Shown: in pieces, positions 43,956 through 52,364 of the stretch
Numbering within the stretch: position 1 is the stretch's first letter
How the letters are laid out: each line of letters starts with the position of its first letter
Source of the DNA: Nemertoderma westbladi
Lineage: Eukaryota; Xenacoelomorpha; Nemertodermatida; Nemertodermatidae
Length of the DNA stretch: 52,364 nucleotides
Direction of reading: 5' to 3'
Assembly (NCBI GenBank): GCA_032718475.1
Contig: JAUCBJ010000142.1
Location: forward strand, 1 to 52,364
The notes under the pieces: generated by a model
What the model was told of the DNA's origin: nothing
Database searches by the model: none
What the model saw: only the letters and a program-made list of their open reading frames with translations
Translations under genes and position numbers: made by a program

Positions 43956-45822
43956 GTTTAATAACATATCCAAACTTCACAAAACTCCGCCTTGGGTAAC
44001 GCTAGTTGCGATTCATTGAAGAACTTATGATAGCAACTGTTATAATGGCTATGTGAAAAACCAACATATGGGATGGGGGCGGGGGGGGGGGGGGGGGTGC
44101 ACTATACTTAAAAATTGAATCAACTCCAGAAACGCAAATAACAAATGAATACGGACAAAAATAATACCGAAACCTGTACCTGCACTATTGATTCTCGTTT
44201 ATTGTTTTGGTTAGAATAACGTGCCACTGTATCGTGATCGTTGTCTTAGTGGATAATTAACAATGTTAATTAACTGTAATATAAATTATAAATTAATAAT
44301 ATAAATTCGCTGATTTGGAACTTACATCAAAAGTGGGTCAATCCCATACGCGTATGCATTTTCAGGTATGTAAGTCTGTGAGATTCAAAACAATTTTCGT
44401 TTTAATTGGATAGGCGGACATTTTATTAAAAAATGGTGATAATGTTTATGAGTTAATTTTCCGACAGGCCGTCTTTAGAGGGGTATTTAACATACTTTGT
44501 GGGTTGGTATTCGATTAAATCTACATATCTACTTAACCTATATTGTATTTCTAACTTATTTTCCGGTTGCTGATATGATTATAATCTTTACACTAATATT
44601 ATAAAATATTCTGAATGATGATAATAATAACTGGTAAACTGTAACAAACTTTTAATCAACCGAATGAAAGCATCAAAAATAGAGTTGGTGCTATTTTTGT
44701 AGCCTCATTTTTTAAAAATAATTACATATTCATAGCTGAAGACACCTGACCTTCTTGCTTAGCACTGACTATAAATACTGCCAGACTGACATTCCTGTAG
44801 CACACATTCTAGTCCAGTAGGCCTACTGAAAGAGGAGTTCCTTGCATATGAATTCCAGAATGAAGCTATTCTGCAGTCAGGCTTATAATTTCATAGCTGA
44901 ATATATCTCTCATCTTGCTCATCACTATGGCACCGACCAATCACATGGCATGTGCGATATCGCAATATTGAGATAGCGAAATTGCAAAAATTTATTGTTT
45001 TTCTACAGTAGTAATTATTTAGCTTATTCTTATTTATTCCCTCTACGGGGTTCTACGGGATTCTACGGGATTTACATTCAAATATGTTAGAGTGAAATGG
45101 GAGGGAATTACAAATAAATACATATACAGCTCATTCATTTCTGCCAGGGAGTTAATAAATAAATAAATTGGAGCTGAGTTGATATGCCTAAATTATATAG
45201 TAATAAGGCTTTTGGTCAGCAGTTCACAAATCGATATAAACAGAATCCCATTTTACAATTAGATGAAAATCTAATGAATTCTAATTTATGAGATTCAGGT
45301 AGGAATTTGATATATTCCAATAAGTAAAGTAATAAATCCGTATTGGATATCATTTGAAGAAATCTCTAAGATTGAGTAGATGCTGCGAGGGAAGTTGATA
45401 TACAGTACAGTACTGTCCGGACGACTGTAATGTGTAGTTTATGAACCTATGGGTTTGGGTTGCAGACAATAAGCAGCCGCCATTGATAGTTATCTGGTAA
45501 CGCGTGATTATGTCTTTTGGAAGTCAGATCATGCATAATTGTCCTCTGCGACATTAGGTCTTGTGTAATTAGGTTCAGGGTTATATATAATTACTGCTGA
45601 TTACCAGCAAAAATTAAACTGTAACCTGCGACATTGACCCTCGTTTATTGTTTTGGTTATAATAACAGACATATCACGTTAACGACACCGGGATGGCAAT
45701 ACCTTCGTGTCGGAGATAGTATTAGCAATCCTGTCTATTTCTGCTGTTTTTTCAGATACAAGCAGGGGGGGTGGGGGAGGGGGGGTTAGTTATAGAGACC
45801 TCAACGCAATCGAGATTCATTC
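43956..45822. other. Intergenic with poly(G) runs and two short dispersed modules
   Basis: A poly(G) run lies at about 44080-44097 and another at 45765-45787. CGTTTATTGTTTTGGTT occurs at 44196-44212 and 45642-45658, each in a context resembling the 11500-11600 part of the nested inverted arm (CGCAAATAACA, AAAATTAAACT, GAATAACGTGCCA). No gene is seen. Confidence 0.5.
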
Positions 45823-46956
45823 TTGGTGAAATCATATTGTCCCATTTCTTCAATCAGTATATTTGGAAAGATCCTGGAAGCTGTTGCGGAATTCTTAACT
45901 TCACTCCCCATCCCTTTATCTCAAGTAGCTTATCAATCTAAAACTGGAATTGATGTCCTTGGTGCTTTTTTTGAAAATTTGGAGGTGCTTAGGAAACAAA
46001 CATCCACAACTTTCTTTTGTAAGATGGATATCTGCTCAGCCTTCGATAACGTTGAATACCACATCCTCTTTAATAACATGTCAGAGTTTGTAAATCCTCA
46101 TATGTGCTGTACTAATTCATTATTACAGTGTAACCCATCTTCGCCTGAATTTCGTAGTTTTGGTGGACGCACCAAGGGTATGAAACCTAACAGGGGTTTG
46201 AAACAAGGGTCACTGATATCTCCAATTATCTTCTGCTTTTGTATAGAAGATGTATTGAATGCTCTGCAGGACGAGGGTTATTGTTACGACCTCATGAATC
46301 TATGGATTGGCCTGATCTGCTATGCAGATGATATTCTTATTCTGGGGAAAAATATAAAGGAGGTGAAGATTATGGTTGAACTCATAATTAGGGAATTAAA
46401 TAAGTTAGGATTGGACATCGAGGCATCGAAATCTGAGTGGTCTTATCTTCTAGGTGCTGGTTGTCAGACCCAATCTATGCCCTGCTTCATAAACATTATG
46501 GGGACCCACATCCCACCTAGCGCCACTCTGTCTTTCCTGGGTGTAAAAGTTAACCTCAAGACTTCAGATAGGCTCAGTGAATGTATAAAGACTGTTACAA
46601 TTCTATCCGAGACTTTCCACAGGAGAGGGTGGACTCTCAAATGGTTATCCCTGGACTCACAATCTCGGCTATGGAATGAAATTGCACTACCAGCGATCAC
46701 TTTCCGAATTCGTTTCATTTTTGGATCCCTTACATCTATTGAAGCTGACACATTGGATATATGCTACCATAAGGTTCCACGTACTCTATTGCATGTTGGA
46801 CCATATCTCTCATATAGCTGTACCTACACTCTACTGAAGACCACACCAATTAGTACGTCAATTTTCTGCGATGTCATTGGATGTATTCAGAGGGCAGCTT
46901 TTTGTCCAAACAAGATGTTGAGTTCTATTATTTATGCAAGCGTCTTATCTCAGTCC
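45823..46956 (+). CDS. LINE reverse transcriptase with intact catalytic core
   Basis: An open frame of 378 residues before its interruption. Residues 66-75 hold motif A (CKMDICSAFD, first catalytic Asp at 69), 125-136 the GLKQGSLISPII motif, and 167-170 the YADD active site. Residues 196-205 hold a GLDIEASKSEW-type motif and 234-242 an FLGVKV thumb-type motif. RT would copy LINE RNA at a nicked target. The start at 45823 is nominal: the upstream endonuclease and first RT blocks are absent (5' truncation next to a poly(G) tract). From 46957 the frame runs into an inserted repeat and ends at 47208 with unrelated residues. The clade is unclear and differs from the other LINE families here; 24090-24610 is a relative. 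Confidence 0.75.
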
Positions 46957-47208
46957 ACACGTTCGTGGGGCCTTCGCGCAGCACGATGCCCAGTTATTAG
47001 ATACAAATTAAAATTGAGCGACTGTATCACAAAATCAGGTTTTGAGAAATTTACCCACACCACCAATCAATTAAAGAAAGGGAGACAGTACGTCTTCACC
47101 CCTTTTAATCCCCCCCCCCCCCCCCACCCTTCCCAACCACCAATACATAACCGGGACATCTACCACCCACGGAAGGGTAGCACGAACTTATTTCCAATCG
47201 CACGTTAA
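46957..47208 (+). other. Chimeric ORF tail encoded by the inserted element
   Basis: The LINE frame stays open through the element end (TRSWGLRAAR is read from the inverted terminus) and a poly(C) tract (Pro run) to a stop at 47206-47208. It is accidental coding sequence. Confidence 0.7.
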
Positions 47209-47239
47209 ATATGCAAAGCCAGGTGGTTTATAGGAATAT

Positions 47240-47520
47240 AATAAACGCAGTTACTCGTTTTCATTATAAGCCTCTTTGCGTTCGTCCTGTTTTGTATTTA
47301 AATATATTTCTTAAACGCAGGCTAGGACGATCTTTATAATAATAGTAACTAGGGATGCGATCAATATGTGAAGCAGGTGGTTTATATAATAATTTAGTCA
47401 ACGCAGTACTCGTCTTCATTATATGCCTCGTTGCGCTCGTCGCTTGTCCTGTTTTGTCATAAAATATTTTTCCTAAACGCAGACTGACGATCTTTATACA
47501 GTTATAACTATGCGAAGTTT
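47240..47520. repeat. Subterminal tandem repeat, left
   Basis: Two diverged copies of about 150 bp: 47246-47340 and 47398-47500 share CGCAGT(T)ACTCGT, GCGCTCGTC/GCGTTCGTC, CCTGTTTTGT and CTAAACGCAG...GACGATCTTTATA. A further pair lies inverted at 49960-50270. Confidence 0.75.
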
Positions 47521-48365
47521 CGAAACTGTGCGAGTAACTGTTGATACATCTATGTGGAGATGTGTGATATGTGGAGATGTGTGATACAACGCCAACGCAT
47601 CTTATGCCGATGTAGTAATATGGGTATTGAAATAATATTAAATCAATGTACACTCTTAAAGCTGCAGCGAAAAAATGTAGCTAATTTCCTAGGTTACATA
47701 TAAAATAATAATATTATTTTTAAGAACATTAATTTTACTACTTTGCAAAAATTCAATTAAAAAATAACCAGACATATACATTGTGGAATAAACTATTTCA
47801 GAAGCCTACAACAGCCATGCCATGGATGGTATTTATGTTATTATATCTGTCATTTACCTGAGATAGCAATACAACACTTATAGTAGAGTCAATACAGGAA
47901 GGATGTTGGGATGTTGAATTTAAAGAATGCTGTCTGGGCTGGAATAGCAATACTGGTTGCCTATTACAATTCCTCTCTGGTTAGTCTACAGCCACAACTC
48001 CAAGCCAGCTAGCTCCACACCAGCAGAGACTTGACCAATAATCATTCCCAGCAACTAGCTGCCTTACACACACATCCTTCCATCGTACCAGCATGTTAGC
48101 CAATAAATGAGCAGTATTTAATGAGAATCAATTTTTTATGACGTTTTAATTACTTTAGATCAATTAAAGACACAATTATTAAAGCAAATCACTTGAACTA
48201 ATTAAAAACTATAATAGAATGGCGTTTGTGGATTACATCTGTATAATTTTTAAGTATAATTATTTAAATCTTATACTGTAAAACAATTAATTTCCTTTAA
48301 AAGCCAGGTTGAAAATGGTGTTTTTACCGTAATCAACTTAATTAACTAATTAACTGCTATTATCT
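47521..48365. other. AT-rich interior, no gene seen
   Basis: Short ATGTGGAGATGTGTGATA duplication at 47549-47585. Nothing else is supported. Confidence 0.4.
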
Positions 48366-48866
48366 TAGCTTCTCGAAGGCCACACGGAAATTCTACTTGG
48401 AAAATTTCTAAACTTTTGCCAAACAACATGTGTACCAAGTTTGGATAGATTTCATCAAAGATTGGCCGAGTTATTAACGTTTAAAATTGAACACGACAGA
48501 ACGACAGAACGACAGAACGACAGAACGACAGAACGACAGGTTGATTAATGGTACCACTACGCTAAGGCTCACTCACTTCGTGGCTCGCCCCACATCCCAG
48601 GACAGATATGTCAGTCTACAGTACTCCTATGAAGCTTGGTTAAAGTATTTCCTGTGGGGCGGGCCATGAAGTGAGTGAGCCTTAGCGTAGGGGTACCATT
48701 AATCAACCTGTCATTCTGTCGTTCTGTCATTCTGTTGATCTGTTGCTTTTTTTGACGTTAATAACTCGATCAATCCTCGATGAAATGTAACCAAACTTGG
48801 TACACAAATAGTCTGTCAAAAGTTTAGAAATTTTCCAAGTTGAATTTGCGTGGGGCCTTCGTGCAG
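48366..48866. repeat. Fold-back module C, nearly perfect hairpin
   Basis: Arms of about 230 bp (48366-48597 and 48653-48866) are inverted around a 55-bp loop. The inner ends carry GTGGGGCGAGCCACGAAG-type termini and the outer right end GTGGGGCCTTCG. Each arm has the ACCAAGTTTGG phrase, GTTATTAACGTT, and a GACAGAAC or GTTCTGTC microsatellite next to the inner stem, as in modules A and B. Confidence 0.85.
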
Positions 48867-49959
48867 CACCAGTGTAACTGCGGATGTCTTACAGTTATAA
48901 TAAATTTATTTATCCAAAATTATAACGCTTGACTTCAGCGGGTTGCTAGGAGACTAAATCAGCTGGGTTTCTGGCAAATTCCGAAATTACAGTAATACCA
49001 TTGTGGCCTGTCTGCCTGTACCGGTACTATACTCAATCCCTGAATCCAGGAATCAAGAATCCTGCAATCAGACAATACTGCAATACCATACTGTGTTCGG
49101 TGTTTTACGGTACTGGCTGACTGGTACCGCGGTACCGGTGCAGTGATTATAGATCACGTATACTGGTACAGGACAGGCAAAATTCTGTAGGCCCTAATTA
49201 GCCATATGCACTGCTGGGCTGCGGTCCTGAATTAGTTTAGAGGGTCCGTTCTGCCATTGACGACGTCCGCCGTACCGCCCTACCTGCCTACTCCTACCAC
49301 TGTCATACTGTAGAACCAGACTGGTAGCAACTGCCAACTACAGAACTACCGGTACGGTACTGAACTACGACAGCACTATACCGCATTTCTACGCTCCTGT
49401 CAGCGATGAAAGAAAATTAATTTCTTCGTTTACGGTTTCTACTCTTGTTAACACGGATTAATATGTTAATTAAAGACTATGTACCGGCATACGACGGCAC
49501 CGGCCAACGTATACTACGACGGCACCGGCAACTGGTATAATCAGATGTAGATGTACCGGCACATACCAATCTGCCAATACAACAATAGCAATAGGCCTAC
49601 CCTTACAAACCATCCATCGACTCTGGACTCGGCAACTGCAACCATGGAAGTTATGCGGACTAACCAGCTGACTGGCATTCTTAGTTCAGGTACCCACTAC
49701 CACCAGAGTCTACCCAGCCTGCCAGCTACCCAGAAAAGTGTTGGAATTGAAATCAAACAACTCACCACCAAGGCCACCTCTGTCTGTTACCTCTACTTTC
49801 GGTATCGCTGCCGCTACGGGCAAACTGGACTAACCGTAACCGAGGATGAAATAATTCGGTTTTTTAATCTCACTCTGCCATCACCCAGTGCCCGGCGGTG
49901 TTGAAATTGACACGCATTGTACAAGCAGTAGGCCTATTGCTCCGAGTTTCCAGCTGGCG
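48867..49959. other. Interior rich in ACCGGTAC motifs, no gene
   Basis: 48990-49560 has many ACCGGTAC and TACCGGCA phrases. The frame at 49551-49904 is rich in Thr and Ser with no recognisable domain and I do not call it. Confidence 0.4.
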
Positions 49960-50270
49960 GCAGTAATGAAGACGAGTACTGCGTTGAATATACTCCTATT
50001 AAACACCCGGCTTCGCATATTGAATGCATCGATAGTTATAAAGATCGCCAGTCTGCGTTTAGGAAATATATTTAAATACAAATCAGGGCGAGCACAACGA
50101 GGATTATAATGAAGATGAGTACTGCGTTGACATACTCCTATAAAACACCTGGCTTCGCTATTGAACGCATCGATAGTTATAAAGATCGCAAGTCTGCATT
50201 TAGAAAAAAAATTTAAATACATATAAGGATGAGCGCAACAAGGCTTATAATGAAGATGAGTACTGCTTTT
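49960..50270. repeat. Subterminal tandem repeat, right (inverted)
   Basis: Two copies of about 150 bp (ATGAAGACGAGTACTGCGTTG at 49967 and ATGAAGATGAGTACTGCGTTG at 50109, plus a partial third near 50250) are the reverse complement of the repeats at 47240-47520. The right copies carry extra sequence (CACCCGGCTTCGC...GCATCGATAG). Confidence 0.75.
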
Positions 50271-50340
50271 ATTATATTCTAAATTTTAATTTGTGTCACA
50301 TAACTGAGCCTCGTGCTGCGCGAAGTCCCCACGAACGTGT

Positions 50341-50531
50341 TACCTTCACTTACTTCACTACTCTTCTCGAGGTACAGTATTAAGGCTCTCCATACCCAGG
50401 TTTTTCCTGGCTGTTTAATTTGTCCGATGTGATCAATGTGGACTTTGTTCTAAATTGCTTGCGCTGTAATATTACTTTTCCCAGCAAAGTCAAACGCATC
50501 CAGGAATTCCTCAATCAATCACTCATGGTGT
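50341..50531 (+). pseudogene. Possible 3' remainder of the interrupted LINE
   Basis: After the element one plus frame reads VTFTYFTTLLEVQY, a stop, then GFSWLFNLSDVINVDFVLNC and continues to a stop at 50529-50531. It sits where the LINE at 45823 would resume and has a coding look, but there is no sequence motif to prove it. Confidence 0.3.
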
Positions 50532-50799
50532 AATCTGCATCATCATTTTTATAGTTTCTGATTTATGACTTACTCCCCAATGGTGATCCCACCCCTCATA
50601 TCATATTTTATGGTGGTGCACTTTGTTTATAGTTTCACTTAATGACCAACCCTTATACTATGTTTTCAATGTGTCTTGAATTTTACTACCATATGTATGT
50701 ACAGAAGTAAGCTGATGCCATTGGATTTTATCTTTTAATTTTAATTTGCCGGCAATGACTGGATTATTTTTGTATATTCCTTTAACATTTCTGTATATT
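50532..50799. other. Spacer
   Basis: No feature is supported. Confidence 0.3.
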
Positions 50800-51470
50800 C
50801 CGCATTTCTAGATGCATCCAAAGCATTTGATCGTGTAAATCTGTAAACCACTATAAATTGTTTAGGAAATTGCTTAATATTCATGTCCCTGTATGTATCG
50901 TGCGCACCCTACTAAGTCTCATTGCGTGTATTTTTTGCCAAATTGTTTAGGTCGAGCTGGTGACGTTTTCATTAACGGTAAATTACTTTCCTGTGTTAAA
51001 GAGATATCTTACCTAGGACATACTATAAGCATAAGCTGTAATCTTTCTGATGAATCTGACATTATGCACATGCGCAGTAATATGTATTGTCGAGGAAACC
51101 AATTAGCCCAACACTTTTCGCATTGTTCGTTCTCCGTTAAAGTACAGCTCTTCCAATCTTTTTATTACTTACAGTTTATATTGTTGCTCATTATGGTCGA
51201 TTTTTCGAGTAGAATGTTTGCATCAGATGAAGGTTTCATATAATACTGCTTTCTGTCTGATGTTCAAATATTCTAGAACTGATGATACTGATACTTAGTC
51301 TGTACTCAATAGGGTGAATACTTTTAAGTCAGTTCTGCGCTCCAACATTTATTCTATTTTTAACCGTGTACGTAAATCAAACAATGTTTTAGTTAGAGAA
51401 TGCTACAATAAGTGTTGTGATTCCTCAATTCTAATTGAGCGTTGGAATATTTTGATGGGCACCTTTGAGG
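50800..51470 (+). pseudogene. LINE RT fragment with internal deletion (L2/CR1-like)
   Basis: FLDASKAFDRVNL near 50810-50850 is RT motif A. After a stop and a shift comes VFINGKLLSCVKEISYLGHT (about 50968-51027), the post-palm YLGH region, then SVKVQLFQSFYYLQF and, in another frame, FKYSRTDDTD (stop) and SNNVLVRECYNKC. The palm with the DD motif is deleted between the two parts. The YLGH and F..C..SVK..LF.SFY order is typical of L2/CR1-type LINEs. Several stops make it inactive. Confidence 0.65.
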
Positions 51471-51572
51471 TGATATTATGTAATGTTTGTAATCTATTAC
51501 AATAAAATTGTGCCATATGTATGTAAAATATATCTACAGTATATGTACTATGGGCTGAGTTCCGGAATATAT

Positions 51573-51612
51573 AAATCAAATTATTAATAAATAATAATAA
51601 TAATAATATAGG
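51573..51612. repeat. (TAA)n microsatellite
   Basis: ATTATTAATAAATAATAATAATAATAATA. It marks the downstream edge of the minus-strand LINE fragment that follows. Confidence 0.85.
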
Positions 51613-52303
51613 TAGAGTCTTGTCATATATTTTCCTTGTAGGGCTGACCTCGATTTTTGGTGGCTGCCCGAGCAAGTTGCTGAAATGATTTTTCCACTTC
51701 CCAACACATTCTTCAGGACTATCTGCTTTGAGGCGCCCCTTTGCACAAGTTTTCCGACCAGATACCTCATTTACAGTTTACCAGGTATGTCTTGATTGTT
51801 GCTGTACGTGAGCAGTTGTAATTTCTCCAATCTTGTCCTGTTGTACTTCTCCTGGCTGATGTTGTAGGCCAATTTAAGATCTTCCTTAGTTTCTCAACCT
51901 TGTTCATGTTTTCGGTTGTTGGTTGTTCGGTTTTAACTTTGTAGGCTATCTTAAGATCTTCTCTCTTACAAGTAACCTCAGAGTTTTGCCATGGCACATA
52001 CTGTTTTCATTTGGGTTTCTGGGGAATATTGGCTCATTCCTTGTGGGCCTTTATTATAATCTGGTATATTGAATCGGTGGACTGGTCTTCATTCATTGAC
52101 TGAAGTACTTCAAAGCGATTTTGAACTTCTACTGTATAAGCATCCTTTACAGCATTGTCAGTTCTGAGTTTCTCCCAGTCATAGTTGATTTGCTTGCTTG
52201 TTCTGGGTTTGCTGGCTCTCAAACTGAGTCTGATCTCTACAGTCACAATTCTGTGGTCCGAACCAATTAGGTTGAACGAGCTGTATGCCTCGCAGTTGAT
52301 CAT
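51613..52303 (-). pseudogene. LINE endonuclease end and linker
   Basis: Read from 52303 on the minus strand: NLIGSDHRIVTVEIRLSLRA, where SDHR is the terminal active-site motif of the apurinic-type endonuclease, followed by INYDWEKLR and a helical linker to 52034. Another frame from 51997 gives MPWQNSEVTCKREDLKIAYK. A third from about 51770 leads into the start of the pre-RT region. Frames change at least twice, so it is dead. The LTR at 52308 starts only 5 bp from its upstream edge. Confidence 0.75.
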
Positions 52304-52307
52304 ACTG

Positions 52308-52364
52308 TGTTCGCGCTTTCAGACCTTTGGCAGTTTAACCCGCCAAATTAGAATGTCTTCTAGA
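52308..52364 (+). repeat. LTR terminus, cut by window edge
   Basis: It starts TGTTCGCGC and follows the LTR sequence of 4582-4640 with about five substitutions to the window end (ATGTCTTCTAGA). It belongs to another copy of the LTR family, diverged and inserted into the LINE endonuclease fragment. Confidence 0.85.

Larger units (their letters stand above)
46957..50340. mobile_element. 3.4-kb element with inverted ends, inserted in the LINE
   Basis: ACACGTTCGTGGGGCCTTCG at 46957 and its near reverse complement ending at 50340 form inverted ends of about 62 bp, continuing GCAGCACGA and ACAAATTAAAATT. Inside each end are subterminal repeats in opposite orientation (47240-47520 against 49960-50270). 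Fold-back module C lies in the middle. The ends are of the same family as modules A and B. No transposase is recognised, so it would be non-autonomous or a composite of two smaller elements. Confidence 0.6.

Noticed and set aside
38329-44019. ORFs of about 1,880 codons on both strands
   Set aside because: They are read from the 18/19/20-bp minisatellite, whose unit has no stop. The same array is open in several frames on both strands and gives only low-complexity peptide.
49551-49904. 117-codon plus ORF
   Set aside because: Thr/Ser-rich frame that runs into the subterminal repeat; no recognisable content.

Overview
The window looks like repeat-dense nuclear DNA of an animal, probably an invertebrate. 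The evidence is a BEL/Pao LTR retrotransposon, many decayed LINE (non-LTR) reverse transcriptases, fold-back and MITE-like inverted repeats, large minisatellites, and one candidate exon with a consensus splice donor. I see no operons, no bacterial-type gene packing, and no rRNA or tRNA gene. I cannot name the species.

Layout. 1-4581 holds an LTR terminus, a LINE RT scrap, a 26-bp minisatellite and a fold-back module (A). 4582-22380 is one large BEL/Pao-type element on the minus strand, bounded by two almost identical 1.2-kb LTRs. From its 5' side it has a duplicated leader, a short first ORF, a long Gag, and a protease ORF. That last ORF has lost the reverse transcriptase and RNase H but stays open into the region that normally precedes integrase. 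Downstream lie a 5-kb nested unit with 1.4-kb inverted arms around a decayed LINE, then a cluster of small unrecognised ORFs, then the 3' LTR. 22381-30634 holds several broken LINE fragments on both strands, a 700-bp inverted repeat and fold-back module B. 30768-43955 is dominated by three big tandem arrays (13 bp, 43 bp and 18/19/20 bp). Between the last two sits a single-copy-looking stretch with a possible small secreted-peptide gene (36018-36229, minus). 43956-52364 holds a LINE with an intact RT core (YADD), split by a 3.4-kb element with inverted ends. Inside that element is a third fold-back module (C). Two more LINE fragments follow, then a further LTR terminus at the right edge.

How the parts relate. 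Almost everything is mobile or tandemly repeated DNA, nested several layers deep. The BEL/Pao element lacks RT and RNase H and could only have moved using enzymes supplied in trans. Its LTRs look much younger than its cargo, which suggests that the whole 17.8-kb structure was copied as a unit. The best leads for something undescribed are the minus-strand ORF cluster at 5890-7249 inside that element, the fold-back family whose stems differ between copies but stay self-complementary, and the inverted-arm LINE unit at 7675-12750.
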